Shown here: positions 25,471-34,470 of the stretch, piece by piece
How positions within the stretch are numbered: position 1 is the stretch's first letter
Layout of the letters: the number at the start of each line of letters is the position of its first letter
From: Rhodothermales bacterium
Lineage (GTDB): Bacteria > Bacteroidota > Rhodothermia > Rhodothermales > JAHQVL01
Reading direction: 5' to 3'
Length of the DNA: 64,000 bases
NCBI GenBank assembly: GCA_041391505.1
Contig: JAWKNW010000014.1
Coordinates: forward strand, 62,001 to 126,000
Made by a program: the position numbers and the translations under genes
Notes under the pieces: model-generated
The model's input: only the letters and a program-made list of their open reading frames with translations
What the model was told of the DNA's origin: nothing
The model's database searches: none

Positions 25471-27969
25471 TCAATTGATCCCCACGTCGCCGCCCATGTC
25501 GCCGCCGCCGGCGTTATCGTTGCGGTCGCGGTTGCGGCGCTGGGGCTGCCGGCCGAAGTTGTAGGTGAACGCCAGGTACGCGTTGCGCGACTGCCATTTG
25601 CGTTCGCCGAGCTGGTAGAAGGTGTTGTCGTCGACGATGAACTTGAAGCCCATCTGGTCGAACGGGTCGCTGACGCGGAGCGTGAGGCTCGCCTTGTCGT
25701 TCATGAACTTCTGCCGGATGGAGATGTCCGCGCGCGAGAAGGCCGAGATGCGGCCCTGCGCCATGTCGGTCGGGGCGCGGTAGAAGTAGGAGGCCTGGAG
25801 GTCGAGGCCCGGGCGCACCTGCCAGGTGGCGTTGAAGCGCGACGACCAGGAAATCGCCGAGTTGCTCAGGTCGGTGTCGACGTTGCTGCCGTTGGTGACC
25901 ACCTTGTAGAGGTTGAAGCTGGCGAACCCGTTCAGCTTCTGGCCGAGGCGCAGGGAGCCGATGATTTCGCTGCCCCAGGATTCGCTGGAGTCGAAGTTCT
26001 CGAAGGTCGTCGTCGAGATGCCCGTCGCCGGATCGATCGTTTTGAACCGCTCCATCTGGTTGATGGTCTTCCGGTAGTACGGAGCCAGGCTGAGCGAGCC
26101 CTTGTTCGAGAACTGCTGGAGCGACAGCTCGTAGGCGTGCACGTATTCCGGCTTCAGGTACGGATTCCCGACAAAGAGATTGAGGGGGTCGTTGTAGTTC
26201 GTGAAGGGATTCAGCATCCGGGTGCGGGGGCGCTGGATGCGCTTGCTGTAGCTGAGCCGGATGGCGCGTGTGTCCGAGAACTTGTAGGAAGCGAAGGCGC
26301 TCGGGAAGACGCTGAAGTAGTTGTTGTCGAAGCTCTCGCTGGTCGTGGTCAGGTCGAACGTGGTGAGGGCCTGTTCGAGGCGGACGCCGCCCTGGAGGTC
26401 GAGCTTGCCGACGGAGCCGCTCAGGATGCCGTAGGCGGCATGCACCTGCTCGTTGTAGATGAACTCGTTGTTCAAGTTGAGGTCGGGCAGGTAGGCGCCC
26501 ATCCCGTAGTCGAACTGTTCGGAGTAGAACCCGTTGTCGAGCTGCTGCAAGGTCCCTTTGTAGCCCGTTTCGAGCCGGCCGGCGCCGAGCGGGCGCACAT
26601 AGTCCACCTGCGCCGTGTATTCGTTCTCCAGGTTGTCCTGGTTGTTGCGCTGGAGGTCCGGCGTGGCGTTGGCCGAGGTGCCGTCCAGGTTGCGCAGCTG
26701 CTGGGTGAAGAGGTCGTCGTTGGACCCGTTCGAGCGGTTGTAGCGCAGGTCGGCGCTGAACTCGTGCTTCGAGGTTTCGATCGTGCGCTTGAAGGACAGC
26801 TTGTAGTCCATGTTGAAGCCGTCGTTCGCGCTGCCGGAGAGGCGGTCGTAGAGCCCGGTCAGTTCGCTGTTCGTGCCCAGCTGCGCGTAGGTGTTGACGC
26901 CGTCGCCGTCGCCGTTGCGCAGGCTCATCTGGGCGGAGGCGGAGAGCACGTCCTTCTTGTTGAAGGCATAGTCGGCATTCACGTTGACCATGTTCGACAG
27001 GTTCTTCCGGCTGCCGTCTTCATTCTGCTCGAGGTACGTGAGCGGGTCGAGGTAGCGGTTCTCGCGGAAGTTGTAGCCGGTGTTCAACCGGTCGTCATAC
27101 CGGAAGCCGTAGTTCGTGAAGAGGCTCAGCTTGCCTTTCTGGAAGTTCAGGTTACCCGACGCGTTGTACGAATCGCTCGTCCCGATGCCCAGCGTGAGGC
27201 CGCCGCTCGTCCCGAGGTCGCTGTCCTGCTTCATCACGAGGTTGATGATGCCGGCCATCCCGTCCGGGTCGAACTTCGCGGAGGGGTTGGGGATGACTTC
27301 GACCTTCTCGACCATGCCGGAGGGGATCTGCTGCAGGTAGGAGGCGAGGAAGTCGCCCCGGACCGGCGAGGGCTTGCCGTTGATGTACACCACCACGTTC
27401 TAGTTGCCGCGCAGGCTGATGTTGCCGTCGATATCGACTTCCACCGAGGGGATGTTCTGGAGGACGTCGGACGCGGAGCCGCCCGTGCTCGTGATCTGAT
27501 CCTTGGTGTTGTAGACCGTCCGGTCGATCTCGAACGTCACGGCTTCCCGCTCGGCGACGACTTCGACGCCCTCGAGCTGCTGGGTGTCCGGCGTGAGCCG
27601 GATGGCGCCGAGCGACACGCGCGGACTCGCCGGCGTGATGTTGATGTCGTTCGCCACGGCGTTTTCGTAGCCGATGAAGCTGACCTTGACATAGTAGCTC
27701 CCTGGCCGGATCTGCTCGATCATGAACGTCCCGTCGACGTTGCTCACGGCGCCCGTCACCAGGCTGCTGTCCCGGGAGCTCCAGACCGCGATCGTGGCCG
27801 TGGAGATGGCCTCGCCGGTGTCGCTGTCCTGCACCGATCCGCTGAGAACCCCTTGCGGAGCGGGGGGACGCTGGCCCTGGGCCTGGGCCGGAAGGGCGAT
27901 GCCTGCCGCCAGCAGGGCGGCGAAAAGGAGGAATAGCGGGGTTGAGAGGCGGTATCTATTGGCGTACAT
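25471..27969 (-). pseudogene. TonB-dependent outer-membrane receptor interrupted by an in-frame TAG
   Basis: Two open frames in the same phase are separated only by TAG at 27400-27402. The first (27403-27969, ATG at 27967-27969) has a signal peptide (ALPAQAQG), a carboxypeptidase-regulatory-like domain (GVLSGSVQDSDTGEAIS) and the start of the plug (SDVLQNIPSVEVDIDGNIS). The second continues it without loss: NVVVYINGKPSP, IPSGMVEKVEVIPNPSAKFD, then a large beta-barrel ending in the aromatic-rich AYLAFTYNFGRQ. In relatives the plug reads SLRGNQNV, so a CAG glutamine codon has become TAG. Total length with the stop read through is 832 residues, normal for the outer membrane beta-barrel family. 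TAG is used as a normal stop elsewhere in the window, so general recoding is unlikely. Confidence 0.85.
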
Positions 27970-28219
27970 GGACTTGTCGTGATGCGTCGTCTTGAATCTC
28001 GCCCGGGCTGGCGCCCGCTCTGGCGAAGTGAATACGACTCTACCTACGAGCAGCCGCATGTAAGGGTTGTTTGCTCGTCGTTAATCTTGTTAAGCTGAGG
28101 ATAAATGTGCGCAACATCTGCCGGGCTCGCTCGTCCCAGCACCCTCTCGGGCACCGGCCCTTGTCCGGCCCCGTGTCCCGCCTCGTATCCCGCCGCATCT
28201 GTGATCGGATAGCCATCCC

Positions 28220-29875
28220 ATGACTAAACCCATCATTCTCGCCATCGACGACGATCCGCAGGTCCTCGGATCGATCGCGCGCGATCTGCGCGCGCGTTAT
28301 GGCAAGGATTATCGCATTCTTCGCGCCGATAGCGGCGCCGCAGCCGTCGAAACCTTGGACGCCGTCAAGGCGCGCGACGAACCCATCGCCCTGTTGATTT
28401 CGGATCAGCGCATGCCCGAACTCGACGGCGTGGCGTTTCTCCAGGCCGCGAAGCTGCTGTTTCCGGACAGCAAGCGCGTCCTCCTGACGGCCTATGCGGA
28501 TACGGATGCGGCCATCGGCGCCATCAACCGCTCGCAGGTCGACTATTACCTCCTGAAACCCTGGGATCCGCCCGAGGAAAAGCTCTATCCGGTGCTCGAT
28601 GAACTGCTCGACGACTGGCAGGCCGACTATCGCCCGGGCTACGGAGGCATCCGCGTCGTCGGTGACCGGTGGTCGGCGCGGGTCCATGCCATGAAGGATT
28701 TCCTGGCCCGCAACCAGCTGCCTTATCGGTTTCACGACGTCGAGGCGTCCGAAGAGGCACGCGCCGTGATCGCGCGCTTCGCGGGCTCGCCGTCGCTGCC
28801 GCTGATCGTCCTTCCGGAGGGCGACATCCTCGAAAACCCGGAGCCGGCCGCCGTGGCCGAGCGGGTCGGGCTGCGCACCCGCGCCGAGCAGCCGTTTTAC
28901 GATCTGGCGATCGTCGGCGGCGGGCCTTCGGGGCTGGCGACGGCGGTGTATGGGGGATCGGAGGGCCTGCGGACGGTCCTGATCGAGCGCGAAGCGCCCG
29001 GCGGGCAGGCCGGCACGAGCAGCCGGATCGAGAACTACCTCGGCTTCCCGTCCGGCCTCTCCGGGGCCGACCTGGCGCGGCGCGCCGTGGCACAGGCCCG
29101 CAAGTTCGGCGTCGAGATCCTGGCGCCCCAGTCCGTGCGCGCCCTGCGCATCGACGGCCCCTACCGCCGGCTCGAACTGGCCGACGGCGGCGAAATCGCC
29201 TGCCATGCGGTGATGCTCGCGATGGGGGTCTCCTGGCGCAAGCTGCCCGCCGTCGGCGCCGACCGTCTCGAAGGGCTGGGGGTGTTTTACGGCGCCGCGA
29301 TGACGGAGGCGATGAACTGCGCCGGCGAGACGGTTTTTATCATCGGCGCCGGCAACTCCGCCGGCCAGGCCGCGCTGTTCTTCGCCGCCTACGCCCGCCG
29401 CATCGTGATGCTCGTCCGCGGCGGTTCGCTGGAAGCGAAGATGTCGCAGTACCTCGTCGACCGCATCGTCCAGACGCCCAACATCGAGGTGCGGCTCGGC
29501 GTCGAGGTGCGAGCGTGCGAGGGGGAGCAGCGCCTGGAAGCCGTCGAGGTGGCGGAGATCGCCACCGGAGCGACCGAAACCATCCCGGGCCATTTCCTCT
29601 TCGTCTTCATCGGCGCGGCCCCGCATACCGGGTGGCTCGGCGATCAGGTCGCGCGCGACGCCCAGGGCTTCATCCTCACCGGCCCCGATCTGGACCCGAA
29701 AACCCATCTCGCCGGCTGGCCGCTCGAACGGGATCCGTTCCTGCTGGAAACCAATATCCCGGGCGTGTTCGCCTCGGGCGACGTCCGCCACGCATCGGTC
29801 AAGCGCGTCGCCTCCGCCGTGGGCGAAGGCTCGGTATCCGTCCATTTTGTGCACCGCCATCTGGCAACGCTGTGA
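28220..29875 (+). CDS. Response-regulator receiver fused to thioredoxin-reductase-like flavoprotein
   Basis: 551 residues. Receiver domain 1-125 with acidic pocket Asp10-Asp12, phosphoacceptor Asp62 (ISDQRMPELDG), Thr90 and Lys113. A middle alpha/beta segment (140-215) resembles a thioredoxin-like half-domain. The flavoprotein at 225-551 has the FAD site VGGGPSGLA (GxGxxG at 233-238), the second nucleotide site IIGAGNSAGQAALFFA and C-terminal GVFASGDVR. The active-site CxxC of thioredoxin reductase is replaced (YGAAMTEA where YCATCDGF is expected), so electron transfer must use another route. The downstream genes (antiporter with UBP finger, cNMP-histidine kinase) suggest a redox-responsive signalling unit. 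Confidence 0.85.
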   Translation: MTKPIILAIDDDPQVLGSIARDLRARYGKDYRILRADSGAAAVETLDAVKARDEPIALLISDQRMPELDGVAFLQAAKLLFPDSKRVLLTAYADTDAAIGAINRSQVDYYLLKPWDPPEEKLYPVLDELLDDWQADYRPGYGGIRVVGDRWSARVHAMKDFLARNQLPYRFHDVEASEEARAVIARFAGSPSLPLIVLPEGDILENPEPAAVAERVGLRTRAEQPFYDLAIVGGGPSGLATAVYGGSEGLRTVLIEREAPGGQAGTSSRIENYLGFPSGLSGADLARRAVAQARKFGVEILAPQSVRALRIDGPYRRLELADGGEIACHAVMLAMGVSWRKLPAVGADRLEGLGVFYGAAMTEAMNCAGETVFIIGAGNSAGQAALFFAAYARRIVMLVRGGSLEAKMSQYLVDRIVQTPNIEVRLGVEVRACEGEQRLEAVEVAEIATGATETIPGHFLFVFIGAAPHTGWLGDQVARDAQGFILTGPDLDPKTHLAGWPLERDPFLLETNIPGVFASGDVRHASVKRVASAVGEGSVSVHFVHRHLATL

Positions 29876-29948
29876 AGTGCACCATGCACAATGGAAAGGG
29901 TCTGAAAGGGCGTATCGCGAGCCTGACCGTTTTTTTCACCTGAAGAGA

Positions 29949-29989
29949 TCTACGATTTCCGATCTACGATTTCAGATTTCAGATTTCCC
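29949..29989. repeat. Heptad repeat of CTACGATTTCCGAT type before a start codon
   Basis: Two 14-bp units (CTACGATTTCCGAT, CTACGATTTCAGAT) then TTCAGAT and TTTCCC directly in front of the ATG at 29990. It resembles the ACGATTT heptads at 12374. Confidence 0.7.
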
Positions 29990-32011
29990 ATGCCCTACCT
30001 CCTCGCCGCCACGCCGGCTTTTTTTGCTGAAATCGCCGCGCTGGTGGTGGCCAGCGCGCTGATCGCCTACCTCTGCCATCGGTTCGGCGTGATGCCCATC
30101 GTCGGGTTTCTGGTGGCCGGCGTCGTGATCGGGCCGATGGGGGTCGGGCTGGTGCGCGATCTCGAACTGGTCAACGAGGCGGCGGAAGTCGGCGTCGTGC
30201 TGCTGCTTTTTACCATCGGGATCGAATTCAGCCTCGAAAAGCTGGCGCGGATCCAGCGGCTGATCTTCGGCGGCGGCGGTCTGCAGGTCGGGCTCGCGTC
30301 GCTGGCGACGATGGGGATCCTGGCCGCTTTCGGCGTACCCTGGCAGGTGGGGCTCTTCACCGGCTTCCTCGTGGCGCTGTCGTCGACGGCCATCGTGCTC
30401 AAGATGCTGGGGGACCGCGGCGAGATGGACCAGCCGTATGCGCAGGCCGGCCTCGGACTGCTCATCTTCCAGGACCTCGCCATCATCGTCATGGTGCTGC
30501 TCGTGCCGATGCTGGCCGGCGCCGGCGGCTCCGCGCTCGACATCGGGTGGGCGCTCGGCAAGGCGGCGCTCATCATCGTGCTGGTGCTCGTGCTGGCGCG
30601 CCGGCTGATGCCGAAATTCCTCGAGGCGGTCGCCCGCACCTGTTCGCCCGAACTCTTCCTCCTCAGCGTCATCGGCATCTGTTTCGGGACGGCGTACCTG
30701 ACGAGCCTGGCCGGCGTGAGCCTCTCGCTCGGGGCGTTCCTCGCCGGCCTCATCGTGAGCGAAAGCCGGTTCAGCGAGCACGCCATGGGCGAAATCATGC
30801 CCCTCCAGATCCTCTTCAGCGCCACGTTTTTTGTGTCCGTCGGCATGCTGCTCGATCTCGGGTTTTTCATCCAGCATATCCCGCTCGTCCTTGGGGCCGT
30901 CGTGGCGGTCGTGCTGCTGAAGGTGGCCACGACGGCCTTCAGCGTCCGCGTGCTGGGTTATCCGCTGCCCGTCGCGCTGGCGACCGGGCTCATCCTCGCG
31001 CAGATCGGGGAGTTTTCCTTCGTGCTGGCCCGCGCCGGCGGCGAGATCGGGCTGTTCCCGGCCGGGATGGAAGGCCTCGGCGAGCAGACGTTTATCGCGT
31101 CGACGGTGCTCGTGATGATCCTCACGCCCGTGCTGGGGGCCCTGGGCAACCGCATGGCGAAAAAACAGCACGCCGGCCCCGCCGCGGTCGACGAGGCCCC
31201 GGCGCTCGACCCGCACCTGACGGAGAGCCTGTCGGACCATGTCATCATCGCCGGCTACGGCCCGGCCGCGCGCCGGCTCGTGCGGGTGCTCCTGCGGGTC
31301 GACCTGCCGTTTATCGTGACCACCCTCTCGCCCGAAGGGGCCAACGAGGCCGAAGCGGCCGGCGCCCTCGTGCTCCGGGGCGACTACGCCCGCCAGCACC
31401 TCCTCGAACACGCCGGCATCGCCCGCGCCCGCACCCTTGTCATCGCCGACGACCACACCGCCATGGCGCACCGGGTCATCCAGGTGGCGAAGACGCTGAA
31501 CCCGGCGCTCCACATCGTCGTGCGGACGCGCTACCGGGTGGAGATCGACCATCTGCACGCCGCCGGCGCCTCGTGCGTCATCGCCGAGGAGGTCGAGAGC
31601 ATCGTCCAGCTCTTCGCCCAGATCCTGCAGGACGCCCGCGTGCCGGCGGGGGAGATCGAACAGATCGTCAACGAGGTGCGCGGCGGCGACTACGCCCTGC
31701 TCGACGCGCCGATGGCGGACTCGGATGCGATCACCATCGAGCCGGCCGGCGACACGGCCTGCCGGCATCTGGATCGCGTGCGGCCCGTCGTCCCGGGCTC
31801 CGCCGGCTGCGAGGCGTGCCTGCGCGATGGGGACACCTGGGTCCATCTCCGCATCTGCATGACCTGCGGCCATGTGGGCTGCTGCAACGATTCCAAAAAC
31901 AAACACGCCACCCGCCACTTCCACGAAACGGATCACCCCATCGCGCGCTCCTTTGAACCCGGCGAAAGCTGGGCGTGGTGCTACGTCGACGAGGTGATGG
32001 TAGCGCCATGA
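29990..32011 (+). CDS. CPA2 cation:proton antiporter with RCK domain and C-terminal UBP-type zinc finger
   Basis: 673 residues. Residues 1-390 form a KefB-like antiporter with about twelve helices (VAGVVIGPMGVG, LSSTAIVLKMLGDRGEM, QAGLGLLIFQDLAII, LILAQIGEFSFVL). Residues about 415-530 are a TrkA-N/RCK nucleotide-binding domain (HVIIAGYGPAARRLVRVL). The last 80 residues form a zinc finger of the ubiquitin-hydrolase (UBP) type: CRHLDRV, CEACLRDG, CMTCGHVGCCNDSKNKHATRH, HPIARSFEPGESWAWCYVDE. Such fingers occur in bacteria, sometimes alone; fused to a K+/H+ antiporter they may couple transport to a signal. The stop overlaps the next ATG (ATGA). Confidence 0.85.
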   Translation: MPYLLAATPAFFAEIAALVVASALIAYLCHRFGVMPIVGFLVAGVVIGPMGVGLVRDLELVNEAAEVGVVLLLFTIGIEFSLEKLARIQRLIFGGGGLQVGLASLATMGILAAFGVPWQVGLFTGFLVALSSTAIVLKMLGDRGEMDQPYAQAGLGLLIFQDLAIIVMVLLVPMLAGAGGSALDIGWALGKAALIIVLVLVLARRLMPKFLEAVARTCSPELFLLSVIGICFGTAYLTSLAGVSLSLGAFLAGLIVSESRFSEHAMGEIMPLQILFSATFFVSVGMLLDLGFFIQHIPLVLGAVVAVVLLKVATTAFSVRVLGYPLPVALATGLILAQIGEFSFVLARAGGEIGLFPAGMEGLGEQTFIASTVLVMILTPVLGALGNRMAKKQHAGPAAVDEAPALDPHLTESLSDHVIIAGYGPAARRLVRVLLRVDLPFIVTTLSPEGANEAEAAGALVLRGDYARQHLLEHAGIARARTLVIADDHTAMAHRVIQVAKTLNPALHIVVRTRYRVEIDHLHAAGASCVIAEEVESIVQLFAQILQDARVPAGEIEQIVNEVRGGDYALLDAPMADSDAITIEPAGDTACRHLDRVRPVVPGSAGCEACLRDGDTWVHLRICMTCGHVGCCNDSKNKHATRHFHETDHPIARSFEPGESWAWCYVDEVMVAP

Positions 32012-33399
32012 TCACACCGTCCGACCTGCTCATCGTCCCCATCTTCGCCGGCCTGACGGAGGCGGATCGCCAGTGGCTCGCGGAGCATATGTCCGAGCGC
32101 TGGCTGGATGTCGGCGAAGCGCCGTTCGAGTCCGGCGCGGCCGCCGAGTTTATGTTTGTCATCCTGGAGGGCGCGTTGCAGATCCTCACGTTCCAGGGGG
32201 GCGCGTGGCGGGTGTTCGACACCTTTCGCGCCGGCCGGATCACCGGCGTGCTGCCCTACTCGCGCATGACGCATTTCGCCGGCCGGGCCAACCCCATCGA
32301 ACGGACGCGCGTCGGGCAGCTTCCCCGGAGCGACTTCCGGGAGATGCTCTACCGGATCCCGGACCTCGGGCAGCACCTCATCGCCCTCATGTCCGACCGC
32401 GTCCGCAGCAGCTCCTGGAACGACCAGCAGCAGGAAAAAATGCTGGCCCTGGGCAAGCTGGCCGCCGGCCTCGCCCACGAAATCAACAACCCCGCCGCGG
32501 CCGTCAACCGGGCCGCCGCCACCCTCCAGGAACGCCTTCAGCAACTGCCCCCGCTCGTCGCCCGCCTCGCGCGCCACGGGCTGTCCGAATCGCTCATCCA
32601 CGCCGCCGACGGGCTCCGCCAGCGGTGCACCGTGGAGGCCGCGCCGCCGCTCTCCGCGCTCGACCGCGGCGCGCGGGAAGATGCCATCGCCGACTGGCTG
32701 GACGACCGCCGTGTCCCGGAGAGCTGGCTACTCGCCGCCACCTTCGTGGAAGCCGGCATCGCGCCGGCGGACCTCGATGCGGTCACCCGCGAGGTGCCGG
32801 ACGAGGCCGTCCCCGATCTGGTGCTGTGGCTCGAAGGCACCGTCGCGGCGGATCGCCTGCTCGACGACATCCGGCAGGCCTCGCGGCGCGTGTCGGAGAT
32901 CGTGGGATCGGTCAAGGTCTACACGCACATGGACCGGGCGCCGGAGCGCGAGCCGGTCGATCTCCGGCAGGGGATCGAAAGCACGCTCACCATGCTGGGG
33001 CACGAGCTTCGGGAGAAGCAGATACAGGTCGAGCGCGACTACGACGCCGGCCTCGGGCCGGTCTCGGCCTACGCCGGCGAGCTGAACCAGGTCTGGACCA
33101 ATCTGATCGACAACGCGATCGATGCGATGGCGCCCGGCGGCACGTTGCGGATCGTGACGCGCCGGCAGGGGCCGTTCGCCCAGGTCCTGGTGATCGACGA
33201 CGGCAAGGGCATCCCGGAAGAGCTCCAATCCCGCATCTTCGAGCCCTTCTTCACGACGAAAGGCGTCGGCGAGGGGACCGGCCTCGGCCTCGATATCGTG
33301 CACCGCATCGTCACCGTCCAGCACGACGGCGCGATCCGCGTGGAATCGAAGCCGGGTCGCACGGCCTTTGTCGTGGAATTGCCGCTCGGGGCGGGCTGA
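32008..33399 (+). CDS. Histidine kinase with N-terminal cyclic-nucleotide-binding-like domain
   Basis: 463 residues from the ATG at 32008, which overlaps the stop of the antiporter gene. Residues 1-125 are a cNMP/CRP-type beta-roll (FVILEGALQILTF, TGVLPYSRM). The H-box is LAAGLAHEINNPAAAVNRAA near 155, followed by a helical insert and a HATPase domain with N-box NLIDNAIDAM, G1 DDGKGIP and G2 GEGTGLGLDI. No membrane segments, so a soluble sensor kinase. It is a natural partner for the receiver-TrxR fusion two genes upstream; Asp62 there is the expected phosphate acceptor (inference). Confidence 0.85.
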   Translation: MITPSDLLIVPIFAGLTEADRQWLAEHMSERWLDVGEAPFESGAAAEFMFVILEGALQILTFQGGAWRVFDTFRAGRITGVLPYSRMTHFAGRANPIERTRVGQLPRSDFREMLYRIPDLGQHLIALMSDRVRSSSWNDQQQEKMLALGKLAAGLAHEINNPAAAVNRAAATLQERLQQLPPLVARLARHGLSESLIHAADGLRQRCTVEAAPPLSALDRGAREDAIADWLDDRRVPESWLLAATFVEAGIAPADLDAVTREVPDEAVPDLVLWLEGTVAADRLLDDIRQASRRVSEIVGSVKVYTHMDRAPEREPVDLRQGIESTLTMLGHELREKQIQVERDYDAGLGPVSAYAGELNQVWTNLIDNAIDAMAPGGTLRIVTRRQGPFAQVLVIDDGKGIPEELQSRIFEPFFTTKGVGEGTGLGLDIVHRIVTVQHDGAIRVESKPGRTAFVVELPLGAG

Positions 33400-33403
33400 G
33401 GGG

Positions 33404-34336
33404 GTGGATGCAGACCGCGTCATACCCATCACGGTGCTGTCTGGCTTTCTCGGCGCCGGCAAGACGACCCTGCTCAACCGGCTGCTGGCCGAGGCGGACG
33501 GCTTGCGCATCGCCGTGCTCGTGAACGATTTCGGGTCGATCAACATCGACGCGCGGCTGGTGGAGGCGGAGCGGGAGGATCTGGTCGAGCTGTCGAACGG
33601 CTGCATCTGCTGTTCCATCCAGGAAGACCTCCTCGGGGCGGTGTGGAACCTACTCGACCGGCCGGAGCCGCCCGACCGCATCGTCGTCGAGGCCAGCGGC
33701 GTGGCGGACCCGGCGGCCATCGCATTCACGTTTGCGTCCGCCAGCCGGCATGGGGCCATCCGGCTGGATGCCGTCGTCACGCTGCTCGACGCGTCGTCGG
33801 TTTTCGAAGAGCGTCCCGCCGAGGTGGCGGCGCTGATCGACCGCCAGCTGGCGTCCGCCGGCATCGTGGTGGTGACCAAAGTAGACCTGGCGACGCCGAC
33901 AGAACGGTCGGCCGCCCGCCGGATGGCGGAAGCGGCCGCGCCGGCGGCGGCGGTTGTCGAAAGTGCCGCCGGCGTCGCGCCGTGGCCGCTGCTCCTCGGC
34001 GCCGGCTTCGGGCCGGGGGAGGCGCATCCGGCGCACGACCTGCCGGGGTTCGCGGCGTGGAGCGGGTCGAGCGCGCGGCCGGTATCGTCGCTCCGCGCGC
34101 TGACGCTGGCGCTGCAGGCCTTGCCGGCCGGCGTGCTGCGCGTCAAAGGACTCGTTTTTCTGGACGATATGCCAGAGAGGGCCATCGTCGTCCACCGCGT
34201 CGGCACGCGGACGGAGGTGCAGCCGGGCGCGCCCTGGGGCGGCGACGCGCCGATGACACAACTCGTCGCGATCGGACTGGCCGGCGCCGTGGAGCCGGCG
34301 ACGATGGACGCCTGGTTCGCCGCGCATTTCGGCTGA
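33404..34336 (+). CDS. CobW/P47K-family metal-chaperone GTPase
   Basis: 311 residues from a GTG at 33404, five bases after the kinase stop. Walker A is GFLGAGKTT at 14-22, the metal-binding CxCC is GCICC with Cys67, 69 and 70, and the base-recognition TKVD lies near 170. The C-terminal domain contains GVLRVKGLVFL and ends in a short His-containing segment. The family delivers Zn, Co or Fe to target enzymes; an antiporter with a zinc finger and a FeoB-like G protein lie on either side, so a metal-linked role is plausible. An earlier ATG at 33368 inside the kinase gene was judged less likely. Confidence 0.85.
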   Translation: MDADRVIPITVLSGFLGAGKTTLLNRLLAEADGLRIAVLVNDFGSINIDARLVEAEREDLVELSNGCICCSIQEDLLGAVWNLLDRPEPPDRIVVEASGVADPAAIAFTFASASRHGAIRLDAVVTLLDASSVFEERPAEVAALIDRQLASAGIVVVTKVDLATPTERSAARRMAEAAAPAAAVVESAAGVAPWPLLLGAGFGPGEAHPAHDLPGFAAWSGSSARPVSSLRALTLALQALPAGVLRVKGLVFLDDMPERAIVVHRVGTRTEVQPGAPWGGDAPMTQLVAIGLAGAVEPATMDAWFAAHFG

Positions 34337-34470
34337 TCGCACCCGCCGCGGATCTCCAGCGGACGCGCAACGTTTGCGCCTCGGGGCCACGTGGGAGCCC
34401 GGCTGACCGTCGTGCGTCCGCCGCTTTCCGGGCCGTGCTCCCCATCCGCGCCGACCTCAACAGCTCAGAA

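Noticed and set aside
27400..27402. Genome-wide amber recoding
   Set aside because: TAG ends several intact genes (for example at 7916-7918 and 8912-8914) at the expected family length.
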